A DNA stretch of 64,000 bases from Adineta steineri. Lineage: Eukaryota; Rotifera; Eurotatoria; Adinetida; Adinetidae. Position numbers and translations under genes: made by a program. Positions 26,947-39,212 of the stretch are shown here, one piece after another. The DNA lies in contig CAJNOI010000213.1 in NCBI GenBank assembly GCA_905250115.1, positions 1-64,000 of the forward strand, in the 5' to 3' direction. How positions within the stretch are numbered: position 1 is the stretch's first letter; every line of letters begins with the position of its first letter. The notes below the pieces were generated by a model, which saw only the letters and a program-made list of their open reading frames with translations, ran no database searches and was not told the DNA's origin.

Positions 26947-29900
26947 ATGTCAATTTTATTAAATATTCTCTGGTTATTCTATAATCTATTGATAATTGGT
27001 AATAAATCTACAAAAGAAATAAGTTATAGAGGTATATCTATAACATGGCGTCGTCTTCCATCAATAAAATCTGATGTTATTTCACTGGAAATAATTCTAT
27101 CAATATCTTTAACAGATAAAATATCTAATCTATGTGATTTTCATCATTCAAAATTCTATAAAATCGATGATAAGTTTGGTATAGAATGTATAGATTCATG
27201 GGATAATTGTATTTCATGGCCATTTCACATTTTATATATTGAATGTCAATCAAAAATTCATGGTAATTCAGATTTATTATTAGAAAAAAAAACGATTGAT
27301 CGATAATTCTAGATTATCCACAGACTATGATTTTTAATAAAATAAATCTTTCACTTCCTTCAATATTTAATTCAAGTAATATTTATTATAAATTTCGATT
27401 TCCATCATTAAATTGTTCATGTTATTGGTATAATATTGATTCATCTGAAAATCAAATTGAATTAATATCTTATTTAAATTTAATTGAAATCGAAAAATTA
27501 AATTCTCCTCCAATAGCTCGTTTTCCTGAACATATTTATATAAATTTCAATGAAGATTTGATTTATTCACTTGAAATATTTGATCCTGATGAAGATCTAT
27601 TTCATTGTTATTTATTATCATCATTAATCTCTTCAATAATAATTCAAGAAAATTGTATTTTAATAATAAAAGCAAACAGTCAAATAAATCAATATGAAAT
27701 TCTGATTCAAATTGAAATTATTGAATATTTTAATAAGAATAAGAATCAAATACGTTCTCGTTTACCATATCATTTTATTGTATTTATTGATAATGAAAAT
27801 AAAACAGATATATGTACTAATAAACCTTTGATTAATTTCTTAAATATTGAGAATAATTTAATTCATGTTGCATTAAATCAACCAATTGAAATTCATTTAA
27901 TATCACAAAGTCAATGTCAAATTGAAATGGATGAATGTTTTATTCTAAGTGGATTTTATTGGAAAATAATTCAATCAATTATATATGAACATCAAAGTCA
28001 AATTCAATTACAATTTCAATGGATTCCAAAATCTATTCAACAATGTGGATATCATATTCATTGTATTCGATGTTTAGATCAATTTCAAAATTATAATGAC
28101 AAATGTATTAATATCTTAGTTTATGGAAATGATTGTCGTAAGTTTATTCTTGCGTGTGGAAAGTAATTCAATATTTACTATTAGCGAGTTCAGAGAGTCA
28201 CTAACAAAAATATATTCTATTAGAATAGAAAAGATATTTTTAACTTTTATATAATTCACGCAATCTATTTGGGATTAAAATATGGAACACGATATAGTTG
28301 CTCTAACGTCTGTCACGATCTCTACTCATCATCTGTCAATGTCTCTGATACAAATTATTATTCTCTTTCTCGTAGAGAAGAGTCCAGTAAACATAAATTG
28401 TCTGATTGCTTGTGTGTCCGCAGGGTCAAAAAAACATCAAAAAAGACATTTCTAGAAGTATTTCGATGCAGAGAGTTCGAATCTGAGGACTATTGAGTGA
28501 CCGTGTGAAGGGGGGGGGACAAAGGTCAAAGGTAAAAAAAACATCGAAAACCGGTTTTTCCAGGAAATGTGAAGAAAATGCATTTCTATGAGAAAGAGCT
28601 AAGCGAGTCCTCGGACGAGCGTTACTTGTTAACTAATACGGATTGATAATGTCTGTGTAAGGTGAAAGTTTGTATCCCTAACACTTCAACATTTCGAACA
28701 CATGTTTTAAGAATTTTTGACATGAGAAAGATATAATATAATTTATATGAAAGTGGAAGAAATTTTCTGCTTGATTCGAAACCATTGTTAATGTATATTT
28801 TTATCTTAGGAAGATTCTTCTATTATGATAGTTGTCATACAAAAATATATAGTTACTGTTATTGACTCTTAATAATGAAAGCTTTCTCTGCTAGTAGTAC
28901 TTATTGACTAATTTGATCATTCTTATTTTACATATCTTCGAAATCAAGATCTTCAGAAAACTTGATATCTATAAGAATTTTGACTTTATTCGCCAAGATC
29001 TTCTTACTTCGAGACTCTTCGTTAACTTTCTTGTTGATTAAAATAGAAAAATGAGTAAATATATTTAAATCTACTTATTCAGATTTCTATAATATTCTCT
29101 TTCTCATAGAGAAGAGTCCAGTAAACATAAATTATCTGCTTGCTTGTATGTCCGCAGGGTCAAAAAACATCGAAAATCGATTTTCTGGAAAAGACATTTC
29201 TCGAGGTATTTCGATGCGGGGTGTTTGAATCTGAGGTCAGTTGGGTAACCATGGTGAGGGGTGGGTGTGGGTGAAAGGTCGAAAAAACATTGAAAATTAA
29301 TTTTTCACGGTTTTCATTTGTTTTTCCAGTAAATGTGAAGGAAATGCATTTCAACGAGAAAGAGCTAAGCGAGTCCTCGGATGCGCGTTACTTGTATTTT
29401 TGTTGATTTTGTCTTTACTCTCTGAAAATAGTTTATAACATTTATGTTCACATAAATTAGATTTGAAGAAAACGAAACATATGAAGACATATTATAATAT
29501 TACATTGAAAAGGATACCATTGAATTGATAGTTTCCTGTTATTAATATGTGAGAGAAATGTTTGAGTGATGAAATATTTAATTTAATATATAGTTACCTT
29601 GTATTGAAGACATTCACTAAGATAGATATAATCTTTATCTAGAAAATGTGAGTAATATAAATAAAATTTGTTCATGGTCTCCATTCAATATCTGGACAAA
29701 AAATAACGAAACAACATACAAACGTACTCGAATTTGTTATGATAATTCGAATTCAAAAAATGTATGTTCATTTTGTTATGGTTCCAGTATAGAATTTCAA
29801 TCAAGTTTAGCTTTTAGAAAAGGTTTTTATCGAATAATTTTATTTTTTAAATAAACTCTTTGTTTTTTTCCTCTTAAATAGATTTGAAATTATTTGAAGA

Positions 29901-30051
29901 AAGTTTATTATCTCCAATTCGTGCACATTCAACAATGAAAATTTTATTAATAGTTACAATTATTTCCATAATCATTTTTCTTTTTACAATTTTTATTTCA
30001 ATTTATTATGGAATTAAAAAGAATATTAAACAAAAAAAATTCATTTCCTAA
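26947..30051 (+). CDS. Type I membrane protein with Cys-rich ectodomain, unrecognised family
   Basis: Four exons join cleanly: 26947-27262, 27313-28137, 29643-29821 and from about 29881 to the TAA at 30049-30051. The introns are 50 bp, 1505 bp and about 60 bp. An N-terminal signal peptide (MSILLNILWLFYNLLIIG) leads a large ectodomain. One segment reads SPPIARFPEH..EIFDPDEDLFHCYL, the pattern of repeated extracellular modules carrying PPIA..DPDGD..C. A later one reads CSWSPFNIWTKNNETTYKRTR with CYDN and CSFCYG, resembling a degenerate thrombospondin type 1 repeat. Then comes a transmembrane helix (ILLIVTIISIIIFLFTIFIS) and a short basic tail. It is probably a cell-surface adhesion or receptor molecule; the function is inference. 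The stop overlaps that of the convergent TLC gene. Confidence 0.7.
28361..29398. repeat. Two diverged direct repeats flanking about 465 bp, in an intron
   Basis: Blocks at about 28361-28632 and 29096-29398 are the same sequence in the same orientation. Shared pieces include GAGAAGAGTCCAGTAAACAT, TGTCCGCAGGGTCAAAAAA, GTATTTCGATGC, AATGCATTTC and AAGAGCTAAGCGAGTCCTCG. The middle segment (28633-29095) is AT-rich and non-coding. The layout could be a miniature LTR-type retroelement or a duplicated short repeat. I found no TG..CA ends, primer site or polypurine tract to prove an LTR origin. Confidence 0.6.
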
Positions 30052-30892
30052 GAACTTTTCTTTTTCTTTTCAGATAAATTCTTAGAAAATATTTTTTTTA
30101 AAATTAATAAAGCCCAATAAATATTTAATAAACGTGTTAATATACATAATACTGCTTGAATAAAAGCAATTAGAAATGAAGTTATATCATGAAAATTCCA
30201 AGCCATTTTAAGAAATTGTGGTGCAGCTCGAAATGCATAAAAAAATATAATTGATCCATAAAATAAACGACTGAGAAAAAAAGAAGCAACAAATAATAAA
30301 GAAAATATATGATGTAAACGTGGTTGATTACGGTAAATTGTTTTTAAATTTAATGGAATTGTCGAAAGTTCTTCAGCAAGATAATAAAAATGACATGAAT
30401 GACCTACTTTACTATATAATCCAAGTAAAATTGATATGAGAATAACGATATGATGAATTATAGCTGAATTATTTCGAACTGATTTATGAATAAACATTAA
30501 AAATAAATCATAGATTAAATAACCTGTTGAATAACAAACACTATAAACCATTATTTCATCACCAGTACCAGATATTCCTCCACCAAGAATTCGATTGATT
30601 TGTTTAAAATTAATTTCATATTTAAAAAAAAAATTCACAACACCCACAACAGAAATAAATGCATGAATTGTTGATATTATATGACTTTTAAGAAATGGAC
30701 TTAAGGATGATGGAAGAATTTTATACAATAATATGTTTATTATTGTTGAAATTATTATTAAACTCATTATTGGAACATTTGAGGATGGTGTATTACCCAT
30801 ATCTAAAGTTTGATTTAAAATATATTAATGATTATTTTTCTTTTTATATTAGAAAACTTACATTGAATACGAAGTTGATCATTTTGAGACAT
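30048..30892 (-). CDS. TLC-domain multipass membrane protein (TLCD4/TMEM56-like)
   Basis: A short first exon (MSQNDQLRIQ, start 30892) splices across about 50 bp to MGNTPSSNVPIM and the main exon, giving about 260 residues. Six or more hydrophobic helices are present. The TLC core shows STIHAFISVVGV, IMVYSVCYSTGYLIYDLFLM, IIHHIVILISILLGLYS, YLAEELSTIPLNLKTIY and SRLFYGSIIFFYAF. These match the TMEM56/TLCD4 branch rather than ceramide synthases, as the Lag1 HD signature is absent. TLC proteins are thought to handle lipids in ER or plasma membrane; the substrate is unknown. The basic tail SEKKKKSS could be an ER-retrieval signal. The TAG stop at 30048-30050 overlaps the stop of the convergent gene. 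Confidence 0.85.
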
Positions 30893-31907
30893 TATTTATT
30901 TGTTAGAGTATTTTACTCCGATAGGTAAAAAATATATAATATCATAGGAAGAATTTGTCTTTGACAATATTTTTCTTTCGTTAGACCTTGACGATTCTTT
31001 AAGATAAGAATGAACCAGAAGAAATTTTTCTTTTTATAATATAAATATATTGTCGATGTACTTGCTTCAGGATTTATGACCGACTGTTACTCGACAAATA
31101 ATAAAGAAGGAAAAAGAACACGTTCATTCGCAAGAAGAAGAAAAAAAATAGGATTGCCATGTTTTCCAGAAACTATTCTTTTTCTCTTATCGATACGACA
31201 TCTATAATTTCTCAGAAAAAACTTTTCTCTACTCATTATCTTTTAGGAATCAAACATGCATATGTGATCTTATACTTTCATTATTATTAATTAAATAATA
31301 TCAAAGAAAAAATCATATTTTATTAGTTTAATATTACACATATACGCACAAATAATTTCAAATTATTTTCTCTAAATAAAGGAAACCGTTCTTCTCTATT
31401 TAACTATATAACATAGCTTTTTTTCCATGGGGAAAAGAATAAAAAGTATTTTTCTTCTAAAATAACATTATTCATTCATTCTTCATTTCTGATTGCTAAA
31501 CATAAATACTATTTTTTTAATTATGATGCACGATTTTATCAACATAAGGCTATAGTTTCAATATTTCATTACCATTGAAGATTGTTGATGTTAGGAATTG
31601 TATATTAAAAATAAGCTTGTGCTAAGAATAATGACTTGTAATAATTAATGAAGATATTTCTTGTCTTGTAAATATTTTCACTTCTATAGACTTCGAATAA
31701 AATCATAATTATTTACTCAAAAATTTTTAATCTCAAACATTGTTTTCTATATAAATAAAAAATATTTAAAAAAAATAATGAAGGCGAATGATATTAGAGA
31801 TTCAATTAGTTTCATTTATATAAATATTCAAAGATGAACAATGATTGCATTGATGATTTAATAACACATTGGAATCCGATATTGACTTTAATTGTTATAT
31901 TTATATA
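30893..31907. other. Intergenic
   Basis: AT-rich, with no recognised gene or repeat. Confidence 0.4.
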
Positions 31908-32180
31908 AAATAAATGTGGTAACTTCGGATTCCATCCGAGAGTTATGTGTACTGCAAAAAGTATATATAGAAATCATAGAAAAATATCAGTATTTTTGCA
32001 ATAACTCGGGAATGGCCCGGCCAATCAGGCTGATCTTCGAACTCGACCAAGATTTTGATGAGACAGTTCTGTGCACAAAATTTCAGCTCAATCGGACTAT
32101 TCTTTTAAACGTTATTGTGCATACGGACGGCCACACTGACCGATTCTAGTAGTGTACTCACTTTTTGAGTACACAAAAAT
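31908..32180 (+). repeat. TGTGTACT-ended dispersed repeat, copy B
   Basis: A compact copy of about 270 bp. It has the left hairpin TTCGGATTCCATCCGAGAG, TGTGTACTGCAAAAAGT, the core AACTCGGGAATGGCCCGGCC, TTCGAACTCGACC, then ACACTGACCGATTCTAGTAG and the terminal hairpin GTGTACTCA/TGAGTACAC. It lies in intergenic DNA and is the best-preserved short copy of the family. Confidence 0.75.
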
Positions 32181-32427
32181 ATGTGAGAAAGAAATGTCTA
32201 ATTTATTTTACTTACTTACTGAATATTATAAAATTTGATCTGAATGTTAAAGAATATATTCCATCAAATGAGTCAATAAAATCAAAGCTTTTCTATATTT
32301 CATTGAAATGCTTCTTCAGAATGATTGTCAAACAAGTAAAATACAATTGTGAATATAAACAATTTTTTTTATTTAAAAAATATTGTTACGACTAGAAAAA
32401 TTTTACAAAAAAATCGAATAAGATTAG

Positions 32428-34709
32428 TCAATAGATTTTATTTTGATAATTTAATTTCCAAACACAATAAATATAATGAATGATTGGTTTTTCTTCGATT
32501 AATGTTAAACAAAAATTTGTTAAAAATAATCCAATAGCAAAACATATTTGTGCGAAAATATTCTCAATTAATATTTGACTTAGATAACATAATATAAATG
32601 ACATGGATAATATTAATAGATAATGAGATGAAAATAGATAAGATTTTGTCCATTGAATTCGAGATAGATATCGATTTATTAAAAAATAATTTATTAATAT
32701 TCTTCCTAATAAATTTAATGAATTTAATATTATTATTGAAATTATACCGAACATTTTAATAAATAGAAAATTTAATATTAAATAAATCAATGAATAAAAT
32801 AATAAAAGATTTTTATAATTATTTAATTGTTTCACGGACATTATTGATTGAATAAATGATTCATTTAAACAATTTATACCATTTAATAAGATATTTATTA
32901 AATATAAACGAAAATAAAATATTAATTGAGAATTTATTGAGAATTTTGATCCAATATACAAATCAATTAGATGAGAAGAATAAGGGATAATAAATATTAT
33001 TAATAAGATCGATATTATTACAAATAAACGAATTAAATTATTTAAGAATGTTAATGCATTTAATTTTATTGTACGTTCTTCTACAATAAAAAATAAATAC
33101 AATAAAGTGAAAACGTTTTTAACGTATCTCAAACATATCAGTCAATAATAAAATACTCGACTAGTGTTTATTGTCATTTCTGTCTTTGAAAATGTTATTC
33201 ACTATAAAGATGTTCAAATTTAACTAAAATTCATTTTGGAAACTAGGAGAAGAATACTCATGATGAGAAATAATAATTGAAGAGTAATCATTTGTTTATT
33301 ATTAAATAATCTTTGAAATTCTCAACTCATTGCAGATTTCCGTTGTTGACAGTTTAAAAATCTATATTAAATTGTCACGAAATAAGATAAAAGATTGGTT
33401 TAAATATAATTATGTCTGATGATGCATAAAAACGATTTTACTAATGCACTTATGATCTTCTAGCTAAGAAGGAGAATATTTCATATTCGAGATGAGAGAT
33501 GTTTAGAGTCAATTTTTTCAGAAAACTCTAATTATCTCGTAGTACTCTATCAAGTGCTGAATATTAGTTGATGTGTATAGAATAATATTTTTCTATTGAA
33601 AAAGAATTAATGAAATGTGTCACATACCATTTGGTGTAGGTGGTTGATAATTATTTCGAGAAATCGTTTGATCATCTTTTCTTCGTTTTACTAACATTTG
33701 ATCATCTTGAATAAAAAAATAATTTTGACTAATATTTTCATTTAATTTTGTTCTTGAAAATGTTTGTTGAAAATAATTCAAAGAAATTTGTTCTATTGTT
33801 GAAAAAATTAAACGTGGAAAAATATTTGTTAATAAATAAATAATATGATAAATGCCTTGTTCTTCATAAGATATAAGATTGAAAAAAATCATTAAATATT
33901 TTTCACCTTCTGTTAAAATTTTTATTGATATTCCTTGTTTAAAAAATTTCAATGTATTATTTACAAGTTTATGATCAACAAATGGAGATGTAGGTTTTAA
34001 TAATAAATCGGATAACGATGATATTATAAACAATTCACGACGTTTTTCTTTTTTTTGTTTTAAAAAATATATATAATAACTTAATGTTATTATTAATGAA
34101 TAGATTATATAACCAATACCATAATAATATAATGAACATTCAGGATTGTTTATTATAAGATATGTTTGAAGACCAAATCCTATTGAAAAGAAAAAATGAA
34201 TGAGAAATAAATCAAATTGATTTACCTATAATTGAAGCAATAAATTGTATATAAATATTAATAGAATAATTTCTTGTAACTGTTATTAATAAATAAAATG
34301 GTTCGGATAAAAGTTCAATAAAAGCAGCGCATGCATACATAAAACAAGCTTGATTATAATATGGAATTAATAATATATTTGATGAATTCATTCGAATAAA
34401 TAATGTTAATAGAAAAATAAATGAAATAAAACTTATTCCAATCGATATAATAAACCATATTAAATTAATATAATGATAAACTGAATGAATATTATTAAGT
34501 TTAGGTACATTATGTCTTAAAGATTCTCTTGTTAAAAATAATATTGTTGTATAAATTAATTCTAAATGAATATTAGCTAAACCAATTATATTCAAATTAA
34601 TAGAACGAAGAATTAATCCGTTGAAAATTAAATTTATTAAATAAAATAAGATTTTAGAAATTAAATTTTTGATTGTTTCATTTTGAATTATTGAAGAAAT
34701 AAAAGACAT
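32428..34709 (-). CDS. RFT1: RFT1 oligosaccharide-flippase family protein
   Basis: RFT1 is an ER multipass protein needed for the topology of dolichol-linked Man5GlcNAc2 in N-glycosylation. Three exons (34709-34227, 34179-33628, 33080-32428) join in frame and give about 560 residues, normal for RFT1. Diagnostic stretches are ATG-proximal FYLINLIFNGLILRSINLNI, TTILFLTRESLRHNVPKL, AFIELLSEPFYLL, the conserved ISIKILTEGEKYLM with EQGIYHIIYLLTNIFPRLIF, and CLNESFIQSIMSVKQLNNY. Hydrophobic helices run throughout. The second intron (33081-33627, 547 bp) is long for this window and contains nothing recognised. Confidence 0.92.
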
Positions 34710-35094
34710 AATTAGTTTTTTGTTAAATGATAAAATAAGAAGATCTTAGTTAAAGAAGAAAATAATCTTATATAAGATAACCAATATAAATCCTTTTCAT
34801 CTCGTGACATCTATTTGAATAAAATAAAAATGAAAATTTTTATTGAAAAATCTTTAATTAATCTTCAATTTAAATATTTGAAAAAAATATTTTTTATGTT
34901 AAAATCCTTAGGAGGAAATAATGGATATTTTTACAATGAATTTCATTGGTTATTGTTTATAAACCATAAGATGATCAAAACTTATTTGTTTTACTTTTCG
35001 TTTTTTTTTTCCTATTAGAATTATGAAAAAACTAATGATTTTCATTTCTTTTTTTAGATAATTATCATTCTCTGTAAAAGAAAATAAAATAAAA
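34710..35094. other. Divergent promoter region of RFT1 and RPS14
   Basis: Holds the start regions of both genes. An acceptor-like TTTTTTTAG at 35049-35057, just before the RPS14 ATG, suggests a 5' UTR intron in RPS14, as is common for ribosomal protein genes. Confidence 0.4.
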
Positions 35095-35683
<589 letters not shown>

Positions 35684-36210
35684 ACATCAAATATATTTAC
35701 AACACACAAATGTTTATCTTTATATTCATCAAAGATTTTTTTATTTTGTGTGTATGTTTATTATTGTTTAAAAAGAGCCGTTTATTTATTCATTTGTCAT
35801 CTATATGAATAACAATAAAGGAGAAAATATTTAACATTAACTATTTTATTTGTTTATCTTTGACAAAATAAAATATATATTTTTCATTTTCAATAACATA
35901 TTTTATTATAGAACCAATTCATGAAGATTTTCTAAAGAACTCATTTGTGACAAAACAAAAAGTAGCAAATAAAGTTCTTTTTATATTATCTTAATATTTT
36001 CTGTCAATCAATACATTGATAGAATATCATATGAGAGTAATTAAATAATAGAGAATAATCTGATTTTAGTATTAAAAAATCTTCTCAATTGCCCAACCAT
36101 TTCGATCATATAGAAGATTGTTGTATTTTATTAAATTTACAAGATATTTGTTAATTATCCATCAATGCTTGAATATTTTTGAAAAAAAAAAGAAAAGATA
36201 AAATAGAAAT
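35684..36210. other. Intergenic
   Basis: Contains the RPS14 3' UTR (AATAAAG-type polyadenylation signal near 35813) and otherwise AT-rich DNA. Confidence 0.4.
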
Positions 36211-36498
36211 TTATTTTTTTGAATTATTATCTTGATCGTTCTTTGAAGTAATTGTTGTTAATCCACCTGCTCCTGTATTAGTACCTAATCCAGATGTTGG
36301 TCCTAAACGTTCTTCACCTCCACCAACATGAGAATGAGCAAGACTTCCTGTATCGGGCATAGCAGGTGCAACACCAATTCGTTCATATGTTCCAGTTGAT
36401 GTTGCTGTTGTTCCAACTGTTCGTTCTAAACCAGCTGTTCCTGAAACTTCTTCTCGAGGTTCAGCTGATGTTCCTTTTTTTCCATCGTGTTCCGACAT
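36211..36498 (-). CDS. Small hydrophilic, disordered protein (hydrophilin-like)
   Basis: 95 residues from the ATG at 36498 (MSEHDGKKGTSAEPREEV) to a Lys-rich end (KNDQDNNSKK). An acceptor-like TTTATAG just upstream of the ATG suggests a non-coding first exon, so I do not use the upstream in-frame ATG. Composition is rich in Gly, Thr, Ser, Glu and Ala, with no cysteine, no tryptophan, almost no large hydrophobic residues, no signal peptide and no membrane helix. It therefore looks intrinsically disordered. That profile resembles hydrophilins and small LEA proteins, which would suit a desiccation-tolerant animal, but no LEA repeat motif is clear and the function is unproven. Confidence 0.65.
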   Translation of the reverse strand: MSEHDGKKGTSAEPREEVSGTAGLERTVGTTATSTGTYERIGVAPAMPDTGSLAHSHVGGGEERLGPTSGLGTNTGAGGLTTITSKNDQDNNSKK

Positions 36499-36702
36499 TA
36501 TATTTAAATAATCTATAAAATAAAAATTTGATTTATATGCCAATCAAATATATTTTTTCTTATCGCATGATTTTCACCATTTTTCAAATGAATTCTATCG
36601 TTTGACCTCTATAGTTTATTAAATACGCCCTCTGTAAACATATATATATATTGATCACAAAAAAAAACTTATTTTATTTTTTATTTTTAAAAAAAGATGA
36701 TT

Positions 36703-37922
36703 TTAAACAAGTGGATAGCTAGCTGAAGTGGCAATTCCACATTGATTTTGTTTATTACGACTCATCCAAATATAACCTTGTTTACCCCAATTTGTTCCCC
36801 AAGAATTTTTAACAATATAATAATCTTGATTATTGAAAGTATCATATCCAACAGCTAAAACACCATGATCAAGTAAATATGGTAAACAATGAGGTTCATC
36901 ATATACTCCAGTTGAATAAAATTGAAATGAACTTCTTGATGCATCAATAGCAACAGATATTGGACCTATTGTTGCAATAGCAGCTTGAAGATCTGTTTCA
37001 TTACCCATTTTAATTTGAACAAAACCCTAAAATACAATATTTTATATTTTTGTTATTAAATAAAAATATTTACAGTATCGGTAGCACCAACATTTTTTGG
37101 ATCAAAATTACATTTATGACGTTTAGCTTCATAAGGATAAGTCGATTCTGTATCAATTCCACCATTAGATTTAATATATAAATAAGCAATTTCCATAATT
37201 CCTCCATGACATCCTAAATTAACTGAGCAATCAACTAAATTTTGTTCAGATAGTGAAACAAGTTCTGATGTTTTAGCAAAATGTTGTCCTTCAAGTGTGC
37301 CAGTTGTTGAAAAAGCCCAACATGAACCACATTGTCCTTGATCTTTAACTGGTGTCACATAACCTTTCGTCCGCCAATCTATTGAATAATATATATTAAA
37401 TATAATATACGTATATATATTTGAATAATCTTACCAACAGAACTTGGTAAAACAATATTTGATGGAGCTAAAAATGTATGACGATCCATTTGTTCTGTTT
37501 CACTTTTTAAATTCATTTTAAAACCATTCATTTGTTTTCGAAATTCTTCATTTGTCTTAAAATATTTAAAAAGAAAAGAAAAATTCTAGAAAAACATTAT
37601 TTTTATTTTTTAATATTTACCATATCACCAAATTGATTCATTTCAAGTGTATATTTATGCATACCAATATCAGATTCAAGATTATGTTTTTGAATCATTG
37701 CAAGATTTTCTTCCCAAATATGACGACTAATTTTGTATAAATAAATTTATTTTTTCAAAAAAAATGTTTTTAAACAAACCGATTTATTTCTTCTTCATTT
37801 GATGAATATTCTTTTCCAAAGACACGTTTAAATAAAGACCATGAATCATCTAATTGATTATTAAATGTTGGAAAACAATGTCCATTGAGAAAAAGTACAC
37901 ATAATATAAAAAATGATTTCAT
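36703..37922 (-). CDS. Cathepsin L-type cysteine peptidase (C1A papain family)
   Basis: A lysosomal or secreted endopeptidase made as a zymogen. Signal peptide [18 protein letters not shown] (start 37922). The propeptide carries an ERFNIN-like helix ([17 protein letters not shown]) and a GNFD-like NQFGDM, then [13 protein letters not shown]. The mature enzyme begins near [19 protein letters not shown]. The catalytic set is complete: oxyanion Gln and nucleophile Cys in [12 protein letters not shown], His in [11 protein letters not shown], and Asn in [15 protein letters not shown] and ASYPLV at the C-terminus are typical of cathepsin L. Five or six exons with introns near 50-60 bp give about 330 residues, the usual length. 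Confidence 0.93.
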
Positions 37923-38515
37923 TCTTGACTTGAAGATATGTAACTTGCTACTTATTAAAACAAAAATAATCGCTATCTTTATATACAGACAAGAGTTTTT
38001 CTTCTGTTTAAATCACAATGCTCGTTGAGATAACAAAATGATATCACATAATCTAACATTGATAACTGTTTATTTTTGTATTTTATGTTCGATGAAGAAA
38101 CATTTGAAGTCATAATTAAGTTATATAGATCAATTTGAAAAGCTTACATATTTTCTTATAGTATTAAAATATAAACAGTATAATATAAGTTTCGATCTCA
38201 TCTGTATTTTGTATATAGCTCTTTTTTCTTGCTATCGCTTACATATCATTTTTTATCTCAAAGATGTACCACGCAATTCTCGATAAAATGAAAACATGTT
38301 ATACTCTTTATAGATGTCATACAATTAAAAATTGAATACTTCAGTATCATCATATAAAAAAAAGGGATCTCCGCGCAAAATTAAATAAGTTTTATTTTTT
38401 TTTCTGATTACTGTTTTTCATGCTTTGTACGCGGATGTAGTTTTTTCTATTCATTATGATATTAACAGTAAACTGAAATTTTTTAATCGATTAACAAAAA
38501 GAATAAGATTTATCA
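37923..38515. other. Divergent intergenic region
   Basis: Lies between cathepsin L (-) and the tail-anchored protein (+) and holds both promoters. GTATATAAAG-like TATA elements are not obvious except TTATATACAG near 37978 on the cathepsin side. No repeats recognised. Confidence 0.35.
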
Positions 38516-39212
38516 ATGAATCCAATACATAATCTGTTTCGAAGAGCATCATCTAAGGTAGATATATTGTATATCACAAATAGTAATTCCAGTTATTATA
38601 TATGATTTCATTAGGTCAACGTAAAGAAGACCATATCGCAAGTTCGTACAGTACTTAATGGACGGACAGAAGATGAACAAGTTAAACATATTTTGCGGAC
38701 ATTGAATAATACAATACATAAAGCGGCACCAATCATTGAATATGTGATTGATGATGTCTCATCGAGATTTTCAAAAGTAAATATATTTAGTTTAACTTTC
38801 AGAATACTATCGTAGATTTCATTTAGACAAAAGAATCTACAATAAATCCTTCATTACGTAAGTTTTTGTTATAGAAAAAAAATGTCAAGTTTATACATTT
38901 CATAAGAATTAAGTTTTCGAAACAACATCTTTCATGTACAAATCATTTGAAAAATCTTCGATCCAAACTATGAATCATTTTTCCAACTTTAGTAAATCTT
39001 TCAATAAAAAATCAAATTTTTATGAAGATATATTTGCTAAGAAAAATTGGTCGTGGGAGATAATTGTACTTATTATTATTGTTTTTGTTCTCATACTTAT
39101 TTTGATAACACTACTGATGACTGAAGTCATCATGAAAAACAATAAGCAAACAGAAGAAACGAATTCATTGAGAAGATCAATGGATTCAGTATCTTCAATT
39201 AATCTAGATTGA
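38516..39212 (+). CDS. Small protein with one C-proximal transmembrane helix, unknown
   Basis: Four coding exons join in frame: 38516 onward (MNPIHNLFRRASSK), then VNVKKTISQVRTVLNG..SRFSK, then TKESTINPSL (ending 38857), then 38914-39212. The last intron is 38858-38913 (56 bp). The product is about 175 residues. It has a basic, helical N-terminal part (EDEQVKHILRTLNNTIHKAA), a Ser/Asn/Phe-rich linker, one long hydrophobic helix (IIVLIIIVFVLILILITLLM) and a roughly 30-residue tail, EVIMKNNKQTEETNSLRRSM onward. It has no signal peptide, so the helix may act as a late signal anchor. No family was recognised. Confidence 0.65.

Noticed and set aside
28595-28632. Possible hammerhead ribozyme (GAGTCC-TC-GGACGAG resembling stem II and the GAAA side)
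   Set aside because: The core CTGATGA is replaced by CTAAGCGA and the GAAA box is missing, and the second repeat copy breaks the stem partner. A retrozyme is therefore not supported.
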